64,000 bases of DNA from Loxodes magnus (GCA_946699065.1 CAMPDV010000007.1:1550001-1614000), one strand, 5' to 3'. Shown: positions 1 to 13,568, numbered from the stretch's first letter. Notes: generated from the sequence alone by a model not told the origin. Program-made: numbers and translations.

Positions 1-1624
1 ATTATTAGTTTCATCCCTTCAACTATTATAAAGCTAAGTACTATATATAAAAGGAAATAAAGAGACTATACTATCAAATATAATGCCTAAAGTCAATTCT
101 TCAATCTAATTAAAACTTTAGATTACTAATATGAATATTAAGATATATATGATTTAATCCTAATATTGCATTTTCCTTATAAGCTTAAAGAGAATCAATA
201 GGCACCAATTCCAACTAGCTATATATTAATTACGTTCAAATAATTCTATCGATAATAGATTTTTCTGGGTATAGATTGAGAATTGATTTAGACTTAGAAG
301 AGAAAAAGATATTTAGGTATTAAATAATTCTATGTGCTTAATAGAGAGATGTAATTAAAAGCTATTTCATTACTTATTAATTTCAGGCAAATGAGCTAAA
401 CAAATCCGCTAAGTTTAGAAATATTGTAGAATAATTTTTATTTCTTTCTACATCTCTCTAATGATAGGTTATTAGAGCAAATTAATATGATTTTAAAGGT
501 ATATTTAATATAAAATGGGTACTTATATAATTTAGCTATATATTAAAGATAGCATTGCTTAATATAACTCTTATTAATTCTTAAATTTCAATCAGTTTTT
601 ATATCTCAAGCAAAGGAAATGTTTGAATTAGTCAGTAAATTAGTATCTTCATTAGTTTTTATATAATCTTCTTTTTGCTTTTTGCAAATAAGACTTAGTG
701 TCTGACTTTACTTCATCCCAGTTGATTATCAAAATTCTTCATTCAGTAAATTAACTTAAATTTACTAATTGCTACATCCTTTGATCCTTATAACTAATCA
801 CTTTCACCACAGCCTATAGCAAATTATTATATAAAGCAAGTAAATTATCTGATCTAACTAAGTAAGATCATCTTAGAACAATAAACATTTCTTATAGAAA
901 ATGCTTATAACCTTAAGCACCTAATTAAAAAAGGCTTAAGCAGCTAAATAATAACCTTACTATAGCTTTCTATAAACCCAATAATTTACTAAATATTCAG
1001 CTTAAAAATAAGAAAAGAGCTCTAGATATTACTTAAGATATAGATACTTAAAACTAAGTATTAGGATAAAAACACTCTTTATATAACCTATCCTTTTGAC
1101 TTAAATTAATTTAATTCTTTTATAAATTATACCTTTCAAAATTTAAGCTGGAGTAAGATAAGCAAAAGCTATTTAACTAACTAAAGTGTTTTTTTAGATT
1201 TCTAATCAAATTATTATAAATAAGTTAAACCTTTAAATTGACTCTGATTCAGACTAATATTTCAACTCCTCAATATTTCCAGTCAAATTTTCTTTAACTT
1301 TAATCTTTTGAAAAGTTTGACTCTTAATTCCTTTCTAATTTAATGCTAAACTTTTCAGTTAATAAATAAAAATAGAGTTAAAAAGCTAATATTGCAAGTC
1401 AGCAAATTGTAATTTTATCGTTTTTTATGTAGCCGAAATATTAGAAAATGCAATTAGATTCGAATATAAACATAATTGAAATATATTAAACTACTTACCT
1501 ATCATTCATAGAAAATGAGGTGATATGAATGACTGAGAATTATATTATATAACTTCTGAATATAAAGAGTAACATGGTTAATAATGGTTAATTATAAAGT
1601 AAGCATAGCGTAATTTTATTTGCT
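1..1624. other. unresolved AT-rich stretch
   Basis: I could not identify a gene here. With all three stop codons usable as sense, several frames on both strands translate into plausible protein, for example minus-strand text across about 1150-1440 rich in Lys, Asn and Glu. No domain motif, no paired copy and no clear start-to-TGA unit decides between them. It may be the 3' flank of the zinc-finger gene plus part of a gene cut by the window edge. Confidence 0.3.
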
Positions 1625-3457
1625 TCATAATATCTCTTGATAAAAATTCTCTATCAGATCGTTTTAACTTTCTTTAACTAAAAGTTCTTGATCTGATTAA
1701 AACTGAGATATACTGTCTAAATTTTTTAAATTGGTGTAATCTGCATAAACTTATTAATAAATACCTTGACTTTCTTAATTTTTCATGTCTTGAATCTCCT
1801 TTTGGTAGCCTTTAGAATTTTATATCTAATCTTAGAACCTAGAAAATAACTCGAATTTACCTTTTAATCAAATTCTATCCTTTATTAATATTGAATCTTG
1901 GTCTTACTTAAAGTTTACTAGTGGTTTAGACTAAGAATCGAAAGATTTATTTATCTTATACTTCTTATTTTTTTAGGATTAAACTTCAGTCTAAGATGTT
2001 AATTAAAGAATACTAGTCATTTTTCTTCTATTTTCTAATGTATTTGCTTAGTCTTGTAGATGTAAACATTAGTGAGAATAATTAGCAACTTTTGATTTGC
2101 TTTGGTAAATCTATTTTTTAGTACTTTTTTTAAATTCCTCAATAGTTGGCTACTAAAAATAATTATCCTAAAGTTGTTAATTACTCTACTTCAGTTATTA
2201 GCTTTAATGCATATCACATTCACTGTTTTTTAAAGAGGAATTGAGCATATAATAATTGTTATGCTGCTCTTCTGCTTATTTGGTTTATGTTTAACTTAAA
2301 TCATCTTAATTTTACTATTCTCAATGAATTTTAGAATGTCTAATAAGCGAGCACTTCTAGTTGTAGCTTTTATCGCATTAAAGACATTTATACATCTTTT
2401 TTGAGTGAGAAAAATAGTGATTATTAAATCTGTCTTTGTTAGAAAAATCTAAGTAGCATATATTACAAAGGAAGTTCCATTAAAAGTGGGAATTAAGATG
2501 CTTAAGAATTTGTTTCCATTAAGAATATGATTTCTTGCAAACCTAGCAAATCAATTTCTAAGGATTTGATCAGAATCCTTCAGTATGCTACAGTTAGTGA
2601 ATCATCAAATATTTAATGTTATACAATTATTCACTACACACATTACAGGCAAAAAGAAAGTTCTAGAAATTTCACAGTTTCTTTCTAATTTACTTAGTTG
2701 ACTCTTAAGAATTAGCCTATAATAAATTTTTATGGAAGTTCTTTTGATAATCCTTTTGAAGACAGTAAAAATTGGAATCGATTTCTTCGATTTTTACTTT
2801 TCCAGTAGCTTCAATGGTGTTAAGATACTCCTATAAGTTATCTTTATCCAATTTTATCAATTGCTAGTATGTGTCTTTGTTTTACTGCTTTCATTTCTTT
2901 CTTTCGCTTATTGTCAGCTTTTGTCTTAATTTGGTATTTAACTTATTCTAGCTAGATTGAATGTCTTCAAATTCTATACCTTTAGTCTTTATTTCATCTT
3001 CCTTTTAATTATCGAATGTTTAGTTTATTGTTTTGTCAATATTTGAGAAATTTTACTGACTTGAGGCTATAAAATATTTCTGAGTTTAATCTTCTTAAAT
3101 CTAACTTGATACACTAAGATCATTATACAACTAAAGATCCCTAAAAAGGTTATAGAATTATGCTTGCTACTGATTTTATGTTTATCCATAATTAGAAGTT
3201 TTATTTATATCTCTATTGTTTAATACTTTTGTAATTTCAATTACTTAAGGATTTATCTGTAATAACGAAGAGCATTCTTGTAAGGATGTTATATTTTCTA
3301 TCGCTAGTATCATGTTTTTTATGCTCTCGAAAAACCCCTCTCCTCATTACAAATTACTCAAGCAACTTTAGACTCTGATATCAGATATTTTGAATGCTTC
3401 TTATATAAAGTTTCTTCCGTTCAAAACACACAGCAATCCTATTGATTAGATATCCAT
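1625..3457 (-). CDS. C2H2 zinc-finger protein, four fingers
   Basis: 610 residues from the ATG at 3457 to TGA at 1627-1625. Four consecutive C2H2 fingers lie at about residues 265-385, each with Cys-x2-Cys-x12-His-x3-His spacing. They follow a hydrophilic, coiled-coil-like N-terminal half rich in Gln, Lys and Glu and precede a Gln/Ser-rich tail. C2H2 fingers usually bind DNA or RNA, so a nuclear regulatory role is inferred. Several Trp are encoded by TGA, including one just after the last finger. The opposite strand in this interval also reads as a long hydrophobic frame, but the regularly spaced Cys and His residues settle the strand. The start is the first ATG before composition becomes non-coding upstream; the exact N-terminus is uncertain. 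Confidence 0.8.
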
Positions 3458-3758
3458 TTCTGTTTTAATAGAAAATTTGAATAAAATAAACATGAGATGT
3501 AGTTGAAATTGCATCTATATTAATCTCTTTTAAATTATTAAAGTAAGAGTAACTTAAGATTTTCAAATAAGATTGATTTATTTTTATTTATTGAGGCAAT
3601 TCTTTACTTTAATCAGCTTCTGTTTTACTTAATGGAAACTAATTTTAATTCAAAGCGATAATTCTATCATGAGTTATGACAGATCTTATTTATCCCTTTA
3701 AGCATTAAATTTATCAATATATTTAAATTTTCCAAATCGAACTGTAATCAAATTATTA

Positions 3759-4976
3759 TCATCTAAGCAAAAGTTTTACCTTTATGATTTAATCCTTTTA
3801 TTTGCTTTTTATCTCTAAAGCTTTTTAGAAGTTAATACGCTATTAGTCAATTTAATTAAACTTAATAGATGAAAAAATTGTAAAAGCCTATTTGAATTTT
3901 AAGTTAAACACTATAAGCATTGTTCTATTTATATACTTAACCCTTGTCCAAACTAATTTACAATTTACTTGTACAAGAATAATAAAAGTTAGGAGATGGA
4001 AACTATATTTACTTCTCTTTGAGCAATAATCAGCTATTATTTAAATTATCTCTTACTTATCTATTATCAGTCTTGAGAATTACTTCTTCTTTATAATATG
4101 ACTAATCAGATTTTTTGGATTTAGGGATTAGCTAATTTAATAGCTATATAATAAAAAGGAGTTTTATGCTAGTAGGAATGAGGCTAATGAGTGCTAATTT
4201 GAGATTTAGATTTATGAGCTTTCTTAATTAGATACTAAATACTTTTTTGGATTCAGGTATATCTTAAGCTCTTATTTCTTAGGCAACTTATTTCAGCATT
4301 TAACTTAGTTTTACGATCAGGACATCAGTTAACTTATATATTGATCCATAAAGGTAAATGAGCTAAGTGCCTGATTAAATTTAATTTCTTAGATACTTCT
4401 GATGAAGGATTAACTATATAAACGTTGTCTAAGCTTAGATCTTCTAATATAAGCATACTACTTTTAAGTCTTCAAGTTAGTAATTCTTATCCCTGATAAT
4501 ATTCTTTATTGCCTTAATGTAATAAGAAATTGGCCTTCCATTAACATCAACTTATTATTACGAAGTATTATAGTTTCTGTTTTGTTTAAATAATTATACT
4601 TTACATTAGTTAAGGAATAAGCTAGTATAAGTTGATAAAGGATTATCCTATTATTATATATCATCATGTGTATATTAACTTTAATATCGATCGATACCAT
4701 TTTAATCCCTAGAGCTTCATACTCTAAGAATTTTTCTTTTGATATCAAGCTAAAGGTTTAGTAATGGTTTCATTATAGAGGCACTTGCTAATCTGTATAT
4801 TTTTATAATAATACTAAGGCTCTTAGCAGAGCTAGCTATCATAGCATTTTAGATTGCTAAGTCTTTTAATATTTTATGTTTAGAATTAATTTTCCTTATA
4901 CTTTTGCGAAATTATATTTATCTATTGCATACTAAACAATTTTCACCTCCAACTAAATTATTAAGAAATTAGTCAT
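3759..4976 (-). CDS. hypothetical protein
   Basis: A frame of 405 residues from ATG at 4976 to TGA at 3761-3759. I recognise no family. The N-terminal 220 residues are mixed hydrophobic and polar with many Ile, Leu and Tyr; the rest is rich in Lys, Gln and Asn. An in-frame TGA at 4319-4317 would end the protein after 219 residues. I read through it as Trp because composition stays protein-like beyond it, but the shorter product is a real alternative. It lies upstream of the zinc-finger gene on the same strand, about 300 bases away. Confidence 0.45.
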
Positions 4977-5540
4977 TTAGAGAGCGAGTTTCCTCTCTAT
5001 TTATTTCAATTAAATAGAAAGGGCAGACTTAAGGTAGCTTAGTTTCTAGTTAATATATAGAGGGTTATAATAAGTACCTAATTGCTTAAAATACTAAGAT
5101 TTTAGATAATTAGATAGTGTAATAGTAAACTAATTAGAAGACTTATTTATAGCTATTACTAGCCTCTATTATAGACATATGAAAATATTAGTTAAATATA
5201 ATGTTTAGAGCTAAGCTATTAGTCTAGAATATTAATAATTGTTTAAAAGCCTAAAGGAAATATTAAGGAAGATGATGTTTAGAAAAGGCTTAAATTATTA
5301 AAAGGCCTTTATAGCATTAAAGTGCTAATGTGATTATATCTTAGGGTATGAAATAATTATTTGATTGGAAACTTTGATGTTCTTTGATTCCACAGAAATG
5401 CTTTAGTAATAAATAGATAATAATGGTGGCTAATATGTCTGAGCTATGCGAAAGAGAGTAGTAATATTAGTTTAAGGAGCTTTAATGAGTTAAAAGAAAT
5501 AGAGGTTAAATATTATTAAATTAAGAGTTAAGATCTGTAC
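4977..5540. other. intergenic spacer
   Basis: Between the NNT 3' end and the preceding minus-strand gene. The plus strand contains short frames with weak resemblance to EF-hand text near 5380-5450, but no continuous motif, so I do not call a gene. Confidence 0.4.
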
Positions 5541-8500
5541 TCATTTTCCTCTCTTAAACATGTTGAGCATTCTCTAGGTAACTACAAATCCACCTATTAC
5601 GTTAATGCTAGCAAAGAATGTTCCAATCATACCCAAGATACTGCTTACATCATGCCATGAATCAGTCTTGACGGGACGAATCAAAAGCATGCTTCCTACA
5701 ATAATAATGCCTGAAATAGCATTTGTGACTGACATAAGAGGAGTATGCAGTGCTGGAGTTACATTCCAGATTACCATATAGCCACAGCAAACTGCGAGTA
5801 CGAAAACAAGGAATTTTTGTAAAAAGTTAGTATCAGTAGAAAAGCCAATAAATAAGAATAGTCCTAAAAGGGCTAAAGTTAAGAAGAAATTGATGATCAA
5901 ATTTTTTGTATTTTTTGCATTTTCTTCAGCTTCATTATCTACATCAAAGTTCTCATATGCTACTGTAAAAGACTGAGCTGCTTCTTTATGAGCAGTAAAT
6001 GATCCTTTTTCATGTAAATCTTTTGACATTTTTCTTGCTTATGGTTATTGTTGTTATGAAGCTTGCTATGAAAAAGCTTGCTTATGCTTTTTAGCTTCTT
6101 CACTATCAAACCAAACTCTTCCATCAATAACACACTATAAATAAAAATCTTACAGTCATTTGTCCAAGGATTTCATCTTATAAGTTAATGTTGAATTTCT
6201 ATGCCTTACCGCATTCATCCATTAAATGCATGAAATTAGCAGATAGTAAATCACTTGCCTAGGGAGACATCTTGCTTAATAAGTCTATTTATCCAATAAT
6301 GGTTACACCATTTTATGTCTAGTAAGTTTCTCCTTTCCTTGTTAAAACACAGTTTCCTCCTGCCTCAGCTGCCAAATCTACGATGATGCTTCCTGGCTTT
6401 AAAGTTCTGACATGATCTTCCAAAATGAGTTTTGGTGCTTCTTTTCCTGGAATTAAAGCGGTAGTTATTATAATATCCACTTGCTAGCATTATTTCTTGA
6501 AAAGGGCCATTTCAGCTTCAACAAACTATGGTGACATTTCTTTACTATATCCTGAAGTAGTAGATCCATCTTCTTAAATTTCAACTGTTAAAAATGTAGC
6601 TCCCATTGATTCTACTTACTCTTGAACTGGCTTTCTTGTATCAAAGGCTCTAACATCAGCACCCATAGCTCGGCAAGTTCCAATAGCTGCAAGTCCTGCA
6701 ACACCAGCTCCAATAATTAAAACTTTAGAAGGAGGCACACTTCCTGCAGCTGTAACTTTACCTTGTGAGTACTTTCTGAAATACCAAAAGGCTTCAACAC
6801 TTCCTCTATAGCCTAAAAGGCCTCCTTAGCTTGATAAAGTATCTAGTTTTTAAGCTCTGGAAATTCTAGGAACTTAATCTAAAGACAAAGCAGTCAAATT
6901 TCTATTTCTGCTTAGTTATTATAGTAATTACTTATCTAAAGCAGGTTGTAAGTAGCAAACTAAGTATTTTGCTTTTGAAAGAAGTTCTACTTCACTGATA
7001 TTCAATTATTGGTTGAATCCTGGTTTTCTTACTTTTAATACAACATCAGACTACCAAACAGTTCTAGAATCGACTATTTTAGCTCCTACTTTTAAATAAT
7101 GCTCATTTGGAAAATCAGATTCTAATCCAGCTCCATCTTCCACTTAAACATTGAATCCTCTTTTTCTGAATTCTTTAACATACTTAGGTGTAATACTAAC
7201 TCTTCTCTCGCCTTTTTCTATCTCTTTAGGAATACCAATTGTCATTACAGGATCAGGATAAAATATATCAATTTCCTTCTATTTGAGACTATCTTCTTCT
7301 GTTTGCTTTGAAGAAAGTAAGTTAACATTTGATTCTCTTTCTTTTGGTCCTTAATCTTAATGAAGTTCTTTCTTAATAAAATCATTAACTTCTTCCATTT
7401 TCACTCTTGCATCTCCAAAAAGCATCCAGGTGTTTTCTTTGAAGAATAATGGATTATCTACACCTGCATATCCTACACCTCTTCCTCTTTTCATTCCAAC
7501 AACAAATTTAGCTCTCCATGCTTCACAAACTGGCATTCCAGCAATTGGTGAGTCAGGATCTTCAAGAGCATCTGGATTTACAATATCATTAGCTCCAATT
7601 ACTAGAACAACATCAGTTTTAGGGAAATCCTCATTAATTTCGTCTCTTTCTAATACAATATCATAAGGAACGTTTGCTTCTGCCAATAGAACATTCATAT
7701 GTCCTGGTAATCTACCTGCCACAGGATGAATACAGAATCTAACAGTCTTTCCTAATTTTCTTAAGCCTTTAGCTAGGTCACCAACAGCAAGTTGGGCTCT
7801 TGATACAGCCATTCCATATCCAGGTACAACAATTACTGATTTAGCTGCTAGCAGCTATTCAGCAATGTACTGAGAAGATCCTTCCTTCATTTCTCCTACT
7901 ACTTTTCTACCTTAAGAAGCGGTAGAAGTTCCAACTCCAAAACCTCCAGCAATGACTGATATAAAGCTTCTATTCATAGCTCTGCACATTATGTAGCTTA
8001 GAATAGCACCAGAACTACCTACTAAAGCTCCAGAAATAATAAGAAGGTTATTCTTAAGTAAAAATCCACTTGCTGAGGCAGTCCAACCCGAATAAGAGTT
8101 CAACATAGAGACCACTACAGGCATATCTGCTCCACCTATTGCCATTACCATATGCCAGCCAATGAAAAATGCGATTAATGTCATTCCCACTAGCCATTAG
8201 AAATTTTCGGTGGGTTCTTCCATGCAGAATAGCACTGCAAAGACAACACAAGTTATGATAAAGACTAAATTAATAACGTGTCTTCCCCATCCACATATTA
8301 TTAGTGGATTTGATCCGATAACTCCTTAGAGTTTTCCCCATGCAACTACACTTCCAGTGAAAGTAATGGCACCAATGAAAACTCCTACAAAAATTTCAAT
8401 GTCATCTACAATCTCATTAGAGGCTCCTTATGTAGTATAATAGTTGGAGTAATAGTTCTAGAAATATTTAGCATAGCCTACCAAAGTTGCTGCCATACCA

Positions 8501-8793
8501 ACAAATGAATGCAAAGCTGCAACTAACTAAGGCATTGAAATCATCTCAACTTTAAGAGCTAAGATTAAGCCAATTGTACCGCCAACTACGAATTCAATTG
8601 CAAAATTGACATACTAGCTTTAGAATTCAGGTAAGAAGAAAGTAGCAATAATAGAAGAAGTCATACCGATTATACCATACATATTACCTCTTCTCGCGGA
8701 GTCTTATTATGAAAGACCTCCTAGGGAAAGAACGAAGAGTAGAGAACAGAACATGTAGACAGATTCCACTAATTGGTTACTTTCCAGCTTCAT
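5541..8793 (-). CDS. NNT: proton-translocating NAD(P) transhydrogenase, beta-alpha fusion
   Basis: Transfers hydride between NADH and NADP+ coupled to proton movement across a membrane, normally the mitochondrial inner membrane. 1077 residues after removal of a 19-nt intron. The N-terminal half is PntB-like: membrane helices, then the NADP-binding domain with [10 protein letters not shown] and [18 protein letters not shown]. The C-terminal half is PntA-like: NAD-binding domain with PKE and a GAGVAGLAA motif, then membrane helices ending [15 protein letters not shown], the classical PntA end. That ending needs TAG read as Gln. The order beta then alpha is the reverse of the animal protein and like that described for some protists such as Entamoeba and Eimeria. 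All ten or so Trp I can see here are TGG. Start is the ATG at 8793, just before the first hydrophobic stretch. No mitochondrial targeting peptide is obvious. Confidence 0.96.
6135..6153 (-). other. 19-nt intron in NNT
   Basis: On the minus strand this is GTAAGA...TATAG. Removing it joins two frames so that the PntA linker runs straight into a Val-Ile-Asp-Gly segment expected before the last membrane domain. Without removal the frame is lost. Length modulo three and family alignment both support it. Confidence 0.85.
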
Positions 8794-9546
8794 TTTATTA
8801 TTGATATAGTTAATTCTCTTTAAAAAGGAAATGTCAGAGTTTTAATTATAAAAGTAAATTAAACAATCAAGTAATCCCATTAAATAACTACTTAATTTCC
8901 TATATCCTTCATAAATATGCCCTTCTTCTTTATATTCCGCTATTACTATATTCTTTACTAGCCATTATCTCAAAAAAAAGCTACTGAGACGATAAATCAA
9001 AATCATTATCCAGTACACAATATCACTGTTATTCTCATTTTAGTCTAATATTAATAGACATCAGTTATATGTTCTTTTAAGAGTCAAGATACTCTTACGT
9101 AATTGCTGTAAAATCGAATGAACTTCTTTTATCTTTTAAAATACTAAGTGAAAAGCTAAAAGAGTGAGTATAAGAATAGATACATAGATAGTATGCTTTA
9201 ATTATGGCTAATTAATAGATAATATAATCCTAATATTTCTCATATAAGTGTACTTTTAATAATCATCTATATGCATCAAATTTATTAGCAAAGTATAAAA
9301 TAAATACAAACTTTAGATAACTTCTATTAACTTTGGATAACAATCTAGATTCTTATTGAAGCATAATCTTGACTAACATAACTTAAGATGGAGTCATTTT
9401 AATCCTGGTTAAAATAAGGCACTTAGTAATATGAAACATTGCCATTCCTTACAAAATAAAGCTTTAACTCTTAGAGCTAACAAAATTAATCTGACTAGAA
9501 ATTAAATTTAAATTTGAATAGATATTATGGAATAATGCTTATGTCT
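8794..9546. other. intergenic spacer
   Basis: AT-rich DNA between the NNT start and the 3' end of the upstream minus-strand gene. It should hold the NNT promoter. I see no coding frame or RNA gene. Confidence 0.5.
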
Positions 9547-11355
9547 TCATTATATTTTCAATTATTTTATATTATTTTAAAGTTGTGTTGATATGATAAA
9601 AATGCATTAAATGTCTTTTAAATCTTCTTCTGTTGAACCTTGTCTTGGTAGAAAATTTGGAGTTGTTTTCCTTTTACATTTTATATCTTTTTTGGTTTTA
9701 ACTAATTCGCACTGTATTCCTTTCTCTTGAGTGTTCAAAGATCTCTTTAGATAGGAATAAATTTAATTCTATTAATATTAAATGAAAATATATCCTGGAG
9801 GTAAGTTACCTGATGAAAGAGGAAGTTATTAACAAATTTTACCTTCTTGGCAATCTAGTTAGCAATCATCTTCCAGGGAAATAGAATTTTCACTTCTTTC
9901 TGTTTCAAAACTTTAAAGTGTTTCTTCAGACTATTTAAAGATTTAGTTCTTAATTGAGTTTTCTTTTTCACTAAAGCATTCTTACTAATTTTAAAACTGC
10001 ATTTAGTCTAGTCACTTAAGATTGCTTTACTGTTTTTACGAAACTTCCTTGTTTTCCTCAATAGTCTCGGCACTTTAATTAGCATCTAACTTATTCCAGT
10101 AAATTTTTTCGCAGTTTTCTGGGACGGTAAGTAAGAACTTGATTCCGTTTTTTTGTTTCTAAACGTTTAGTTTAAGTAAATAGACCATTAGGGATAATAT
10201 AAAATTTCCTAGATTTCCTTTTGTTATCTGGTTGAATTCTTTTGTCTAAGAGAAGAAAGGACGCAAGTCTTTGTAAATTTAGATATCCTTATAGCTTTGA
10301 ACGAATTTAAACTTAATTTGGAAGTTATTTTTCTTGGTACTAACTACTATTCTAATATTCATGTTTCTGTTATTTTACAGTTCTTGAAAGGCAGTGTGGA
10401 TTAAATATGGTATCATTCCCCTATATATATACAAACGTCTGGGAATTCACTTTATTTCTAAATTACAATTCGTCTATTGCTGCATATCACTGCTAGCTCA
10501 TGTAAGTTCGCTCATTATATCACAGTTTGTTTAAAGCAAGTTAATATGAGGATTTACTATCCGAATAAATTTGAGAATTAGCCTATCAAGGTCCTGCCTA
10601 GTGCCTATTTCCTTTTAGAACTCCTGCAGCTTCCTGGCTAGTAATTATTGATAAATTTTATCGTTGAATTTAGAAGTAGCTTATTATCAAATATTGTAAA
10701 TAGTACTCATTTTCTTTTTAATTACCTAGAAATTAATTCCATAAGAAATGATTTAATCATAAGTTATAAGTTTAACTCAACTGTCTAAATCTAAAGTATC
10801 TTCTTAACTTTTACTTACTACCAAGCTAATATTAAGGATTGAAGATACTAAACCTATTAATGAAAGTCTATTTGTTAGTATTATTAAGGACTAATAGATT
10901 AGATCTATGAGGAAGTATTAAATCTACATCATTTCTTTTCTCCTTTGTAGTTAAATTTCCCAAAAATATAGATAACTCTATTAGTCTAAATCTAATGCTT
11001 TAGGTATTTCACTTAGCCCATTCTAATTTCTCCATTTTTCTTATCCCTTTAAATAAAAACTCAACCATAATGAATTGTTGGACTTTTGTTTATTTTCGTA
11101 CGATTAGTAAGTGGTTAGTGAAAGATGTTGGATTAACTGCAACTAGGAGGAATAGTTGTTTATATTATGGGTATTGAGGAAGAAAATTATTTTGAACAAG
11201 AAATTTCTTTAGTTAAGATAAAAATTTTGGCAGTTTAATGATCTAAAATATTTATCCAGAGACGGAAAAATTGAATTTGGCAAACTAATTTTTCTTATAA
11301 AATTAGATGCTTAACTTAGCTTAATGTATATCTGTATATTTGATACTTCCCTCAT
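9547..11355 (-). CDS. membrane protein with degenerate histidine-kinase-like ATPase domain
   Basis: 602 residues, ATG at 11355 to TGA at 9549-9547, read through without a frame change. The N-terminal 230 residues contain several hydrophobic segments. A helical, Gln-rich linker follows, then a region at about 325-395 resembling the HATPase fold of histidine kinases: an Asn-rich helix, a run of short hydrophobic strands, a PFF motif, and GNLGNFILSL where kinases have GxGLGL. The usual catalytic His and the full Asn and Gly boxes are not evident, so it may be a pseudokinase. The last 150 residues are acidic and Ser/Gln-rich; I see no receiver domain. The family assignment is an inference from pattern only; an unrelated membrane protein is possible. 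The gene is co-directional with NNT. Confidence 0.5.
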
Positions 11356-12104
11356 TTAGAATTTTAATCTCACCTAATCAAGTTAAACTTAAATAAAGCT
11401 AATCCGTTAGATTCTCCCTATTCTATATCTATCTAAATTAATATCCCTGAAACTCTAATTTTGCTATCAATTTGTTTATTTTAACTTTTGCAGTTTAATA
11501 ATAATAGAGTTTCAAGTGGGTTAGTATGGTACTAGAAGTAAAATAAATGATATGAGATGAGTTTACTAGTATTAAATTAAGAAAAGCGCCAGCTAATGTA
11601 TTCAAAGCAACTCAGGCTACTATTATAGTACCCTGCTATACTTTTATCTCTCTTAATTTATGATAAATTACTTAGTTTCTAGACTAGCTGCTATTTGATA
11701 AACACTACTAAGCTAAAATATAAACCCTCTCGAATACTCTATTTTTTAGGTTTCTTATAGTTCTTTAAGTTACTGTTGAAGACTTTATTACTGATTCTGT
11801 TAATTTCAGCTTTGATTAAAGTGTCTCACTAACAAAGCATTAAATAGATATACCTCAACTATATAACCCTCCAATCAAATAGCTTTATAAATGGCTAGAA
11901 AAGACTACCTTTTATTATCCTTTTTAACTAAATTAAACCAAAAAATTAAAAAAGCAGGTAATCCTAGCAAGCATATAAACTAAACTCCTTCTATAGATAT
12001 AAAAACAGTCATTCGAAACTAAAAGGGGACAGTTAAGAAACCAATCGTTAAACAAAAATCAAATAAAGTTAGCTAATTAAATAATTAAATAAGCTAGAAA
12101 TTAA
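11356..12104. other. intergenic region with possible short exon
   Basis: Divergent spacer between the histidine-kinase-like gene and gene A. A short plus-strand frame from ATG 11891 to TGA 12161-12163 gives 90 basic residues (start MARKDYLLLSF) that look protein-like, but it overlaps the start of gene A in another frame. It could be an upstream small gene or a 5' exon of gene A. Joining it would need an intron of length 1 modulo 3, and I could not place one convincingly. Confidence 0.3.
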
Positions 12105-13568
12105 ATGGAGCCTCAAGTTTGTAGCATGAATTAAAATAGTTAGCCAAACTCATAATTTTCTGAAAAATATTAGATTGAAAAGGTTTATAATGATATGTAC
12201 AAGTTTCAGTCAAATTTTGATTAGTTTCATAATTATACTGTCTACAATCTAAACGTGACCAAGAAATCCAACCGTTAGTATATGATAAAGTATAATTCCT
12301 TTATTAGTGAAGGTATTACTGAAATGGGGTAGAAAACGATTGTCTGGATTATGTAGAATATTTAGATCCCTGAACACTTGTAGCACTTTCCTTTGGATAA
12401 GGAACTTATGATTGTAAGCAGAGATTTGCTTATGTCTGATATTGAATTAGTTGCTTGGTATGTCTTACTTCAAAAAGTGGGCTGGACTGATCATTAATAC
12501 ACTTTATATTTCAGTAGCTTTACTATAAAACAAGCATTCAACTCTTAGAGTGAAATCGAAGATATAAAAATCCACTTAGAATGAGTTATCAATAAGTTCT
12601 ACAAAAAGCTACAGAAATGGTAAAAATAAAAAGGTCCTTAGCAGTTAACTATTTCATTAGTCGATGTTAATACTTACTATAATGAAATAATCAACTGGAA
12701 TAAATAAATCAATGAAAATACTATGGAGTTAGACCCTGAAGTTGAGCGAGAGATCGAAATTTATGAAGCTGAATTAAGATAGCCCATAATTCCTAAGATT
12801 GAAAAATAAAACTAAAATTAGTAGAATCAAGTAACTAACTAACAGGAGCCAAAAGAAGATCCTAATAAGAAGAAAAAGAAAAAAATAAATGAAGATCTTA
12901 ACAAAAATATACTTGATATTGCTAATGAAGTATAGCAAAAAGAAAAGAAGATAGAGGATATATTAAAAAAGACTGAGAAGCCTTCATTTTAAGATAATTG
13001 TATTCTACTCAACAACTAGACTCATAGAAATTACTTAGATAAAATTTTTTCAGCTAAAAAATAAATCGATACAGGATTTGGTCCTCTAAAATTGGATCAA
13101 CAGGAAAGAAACAAAGACTTCGATAGATTTTTAGGAGGAATTGCAGATTAGATAAATAAAGAAGAAGATGAAATTAAAAAAGTAGATAGCGATGGAGAGC
13201 AAACCAAATAGAATATTGAACCATCTTTCATAAAAAAGGAATGTGTATTTGACGCTTAGTTTGATAACATGCTTGATAATTTAGAAACAGTTGAAGAAGA
13301 TGAAAAGTAAAAAATATAACATACTTGTGATTTTAATTAAATTAATAAAGATAATTAAGCCTAAATGCTTGCTTTAATATATACGAAACTTTAAACTAAA
13401 ATTTTCTGTCGAACTTATTAGATATCTCTCTATGGTTCGTATCTAATAATTATTTTTTATCCACAAGACTAAAAGAAACATTTAGTTTATAAGTATCATA
13501 GAGAATCCTTATATCTTTAAGAATTATATTTTATTGAAAATCAAATAGTCAAAAATTAACTTAATTGA
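12105..13568 (+). CDS. unknown protein (gene A)
   Basis: 487 residues, ATG 12105 to TGA 13566-13568. I do not recognise a family. The first 210 residues are globular with several Trp. The middle is a Lys/Glu/Asn-rich, probably coiled or disordered stretch with a run of Lys near residue 260. The C-terminal part has short Phe/Asp-containing motifs such as DFDRFLGGIADQ. Coding nature is supported by a second copy of the C-terminal two thirds at 25.7-26.5 kb in opposite orientation. The gene is convergent with gene X, with about 90 bases between the two stops. Confidence 0.7.

Noticed and set aside
5160-5480. Degraded EF-hand protein in the spacer before NNT
   Set aside because: Only isolated Asp/Asn/Gly resemblance, no continuous EF-hand loop in any frame.
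131-5488. A single plus-strand frame of 1785 codons looking like a giant membrane protein
   Set aside because: It is the exact antisense of the C2H2 zinc-finger frame in the first part and overlaps the minus-strand unknown gene. Antisense of Lys/Glu-rich code naturally reads as Phe/Leu/Ile. Regular zinc-finger spacing on the minus strand decides.
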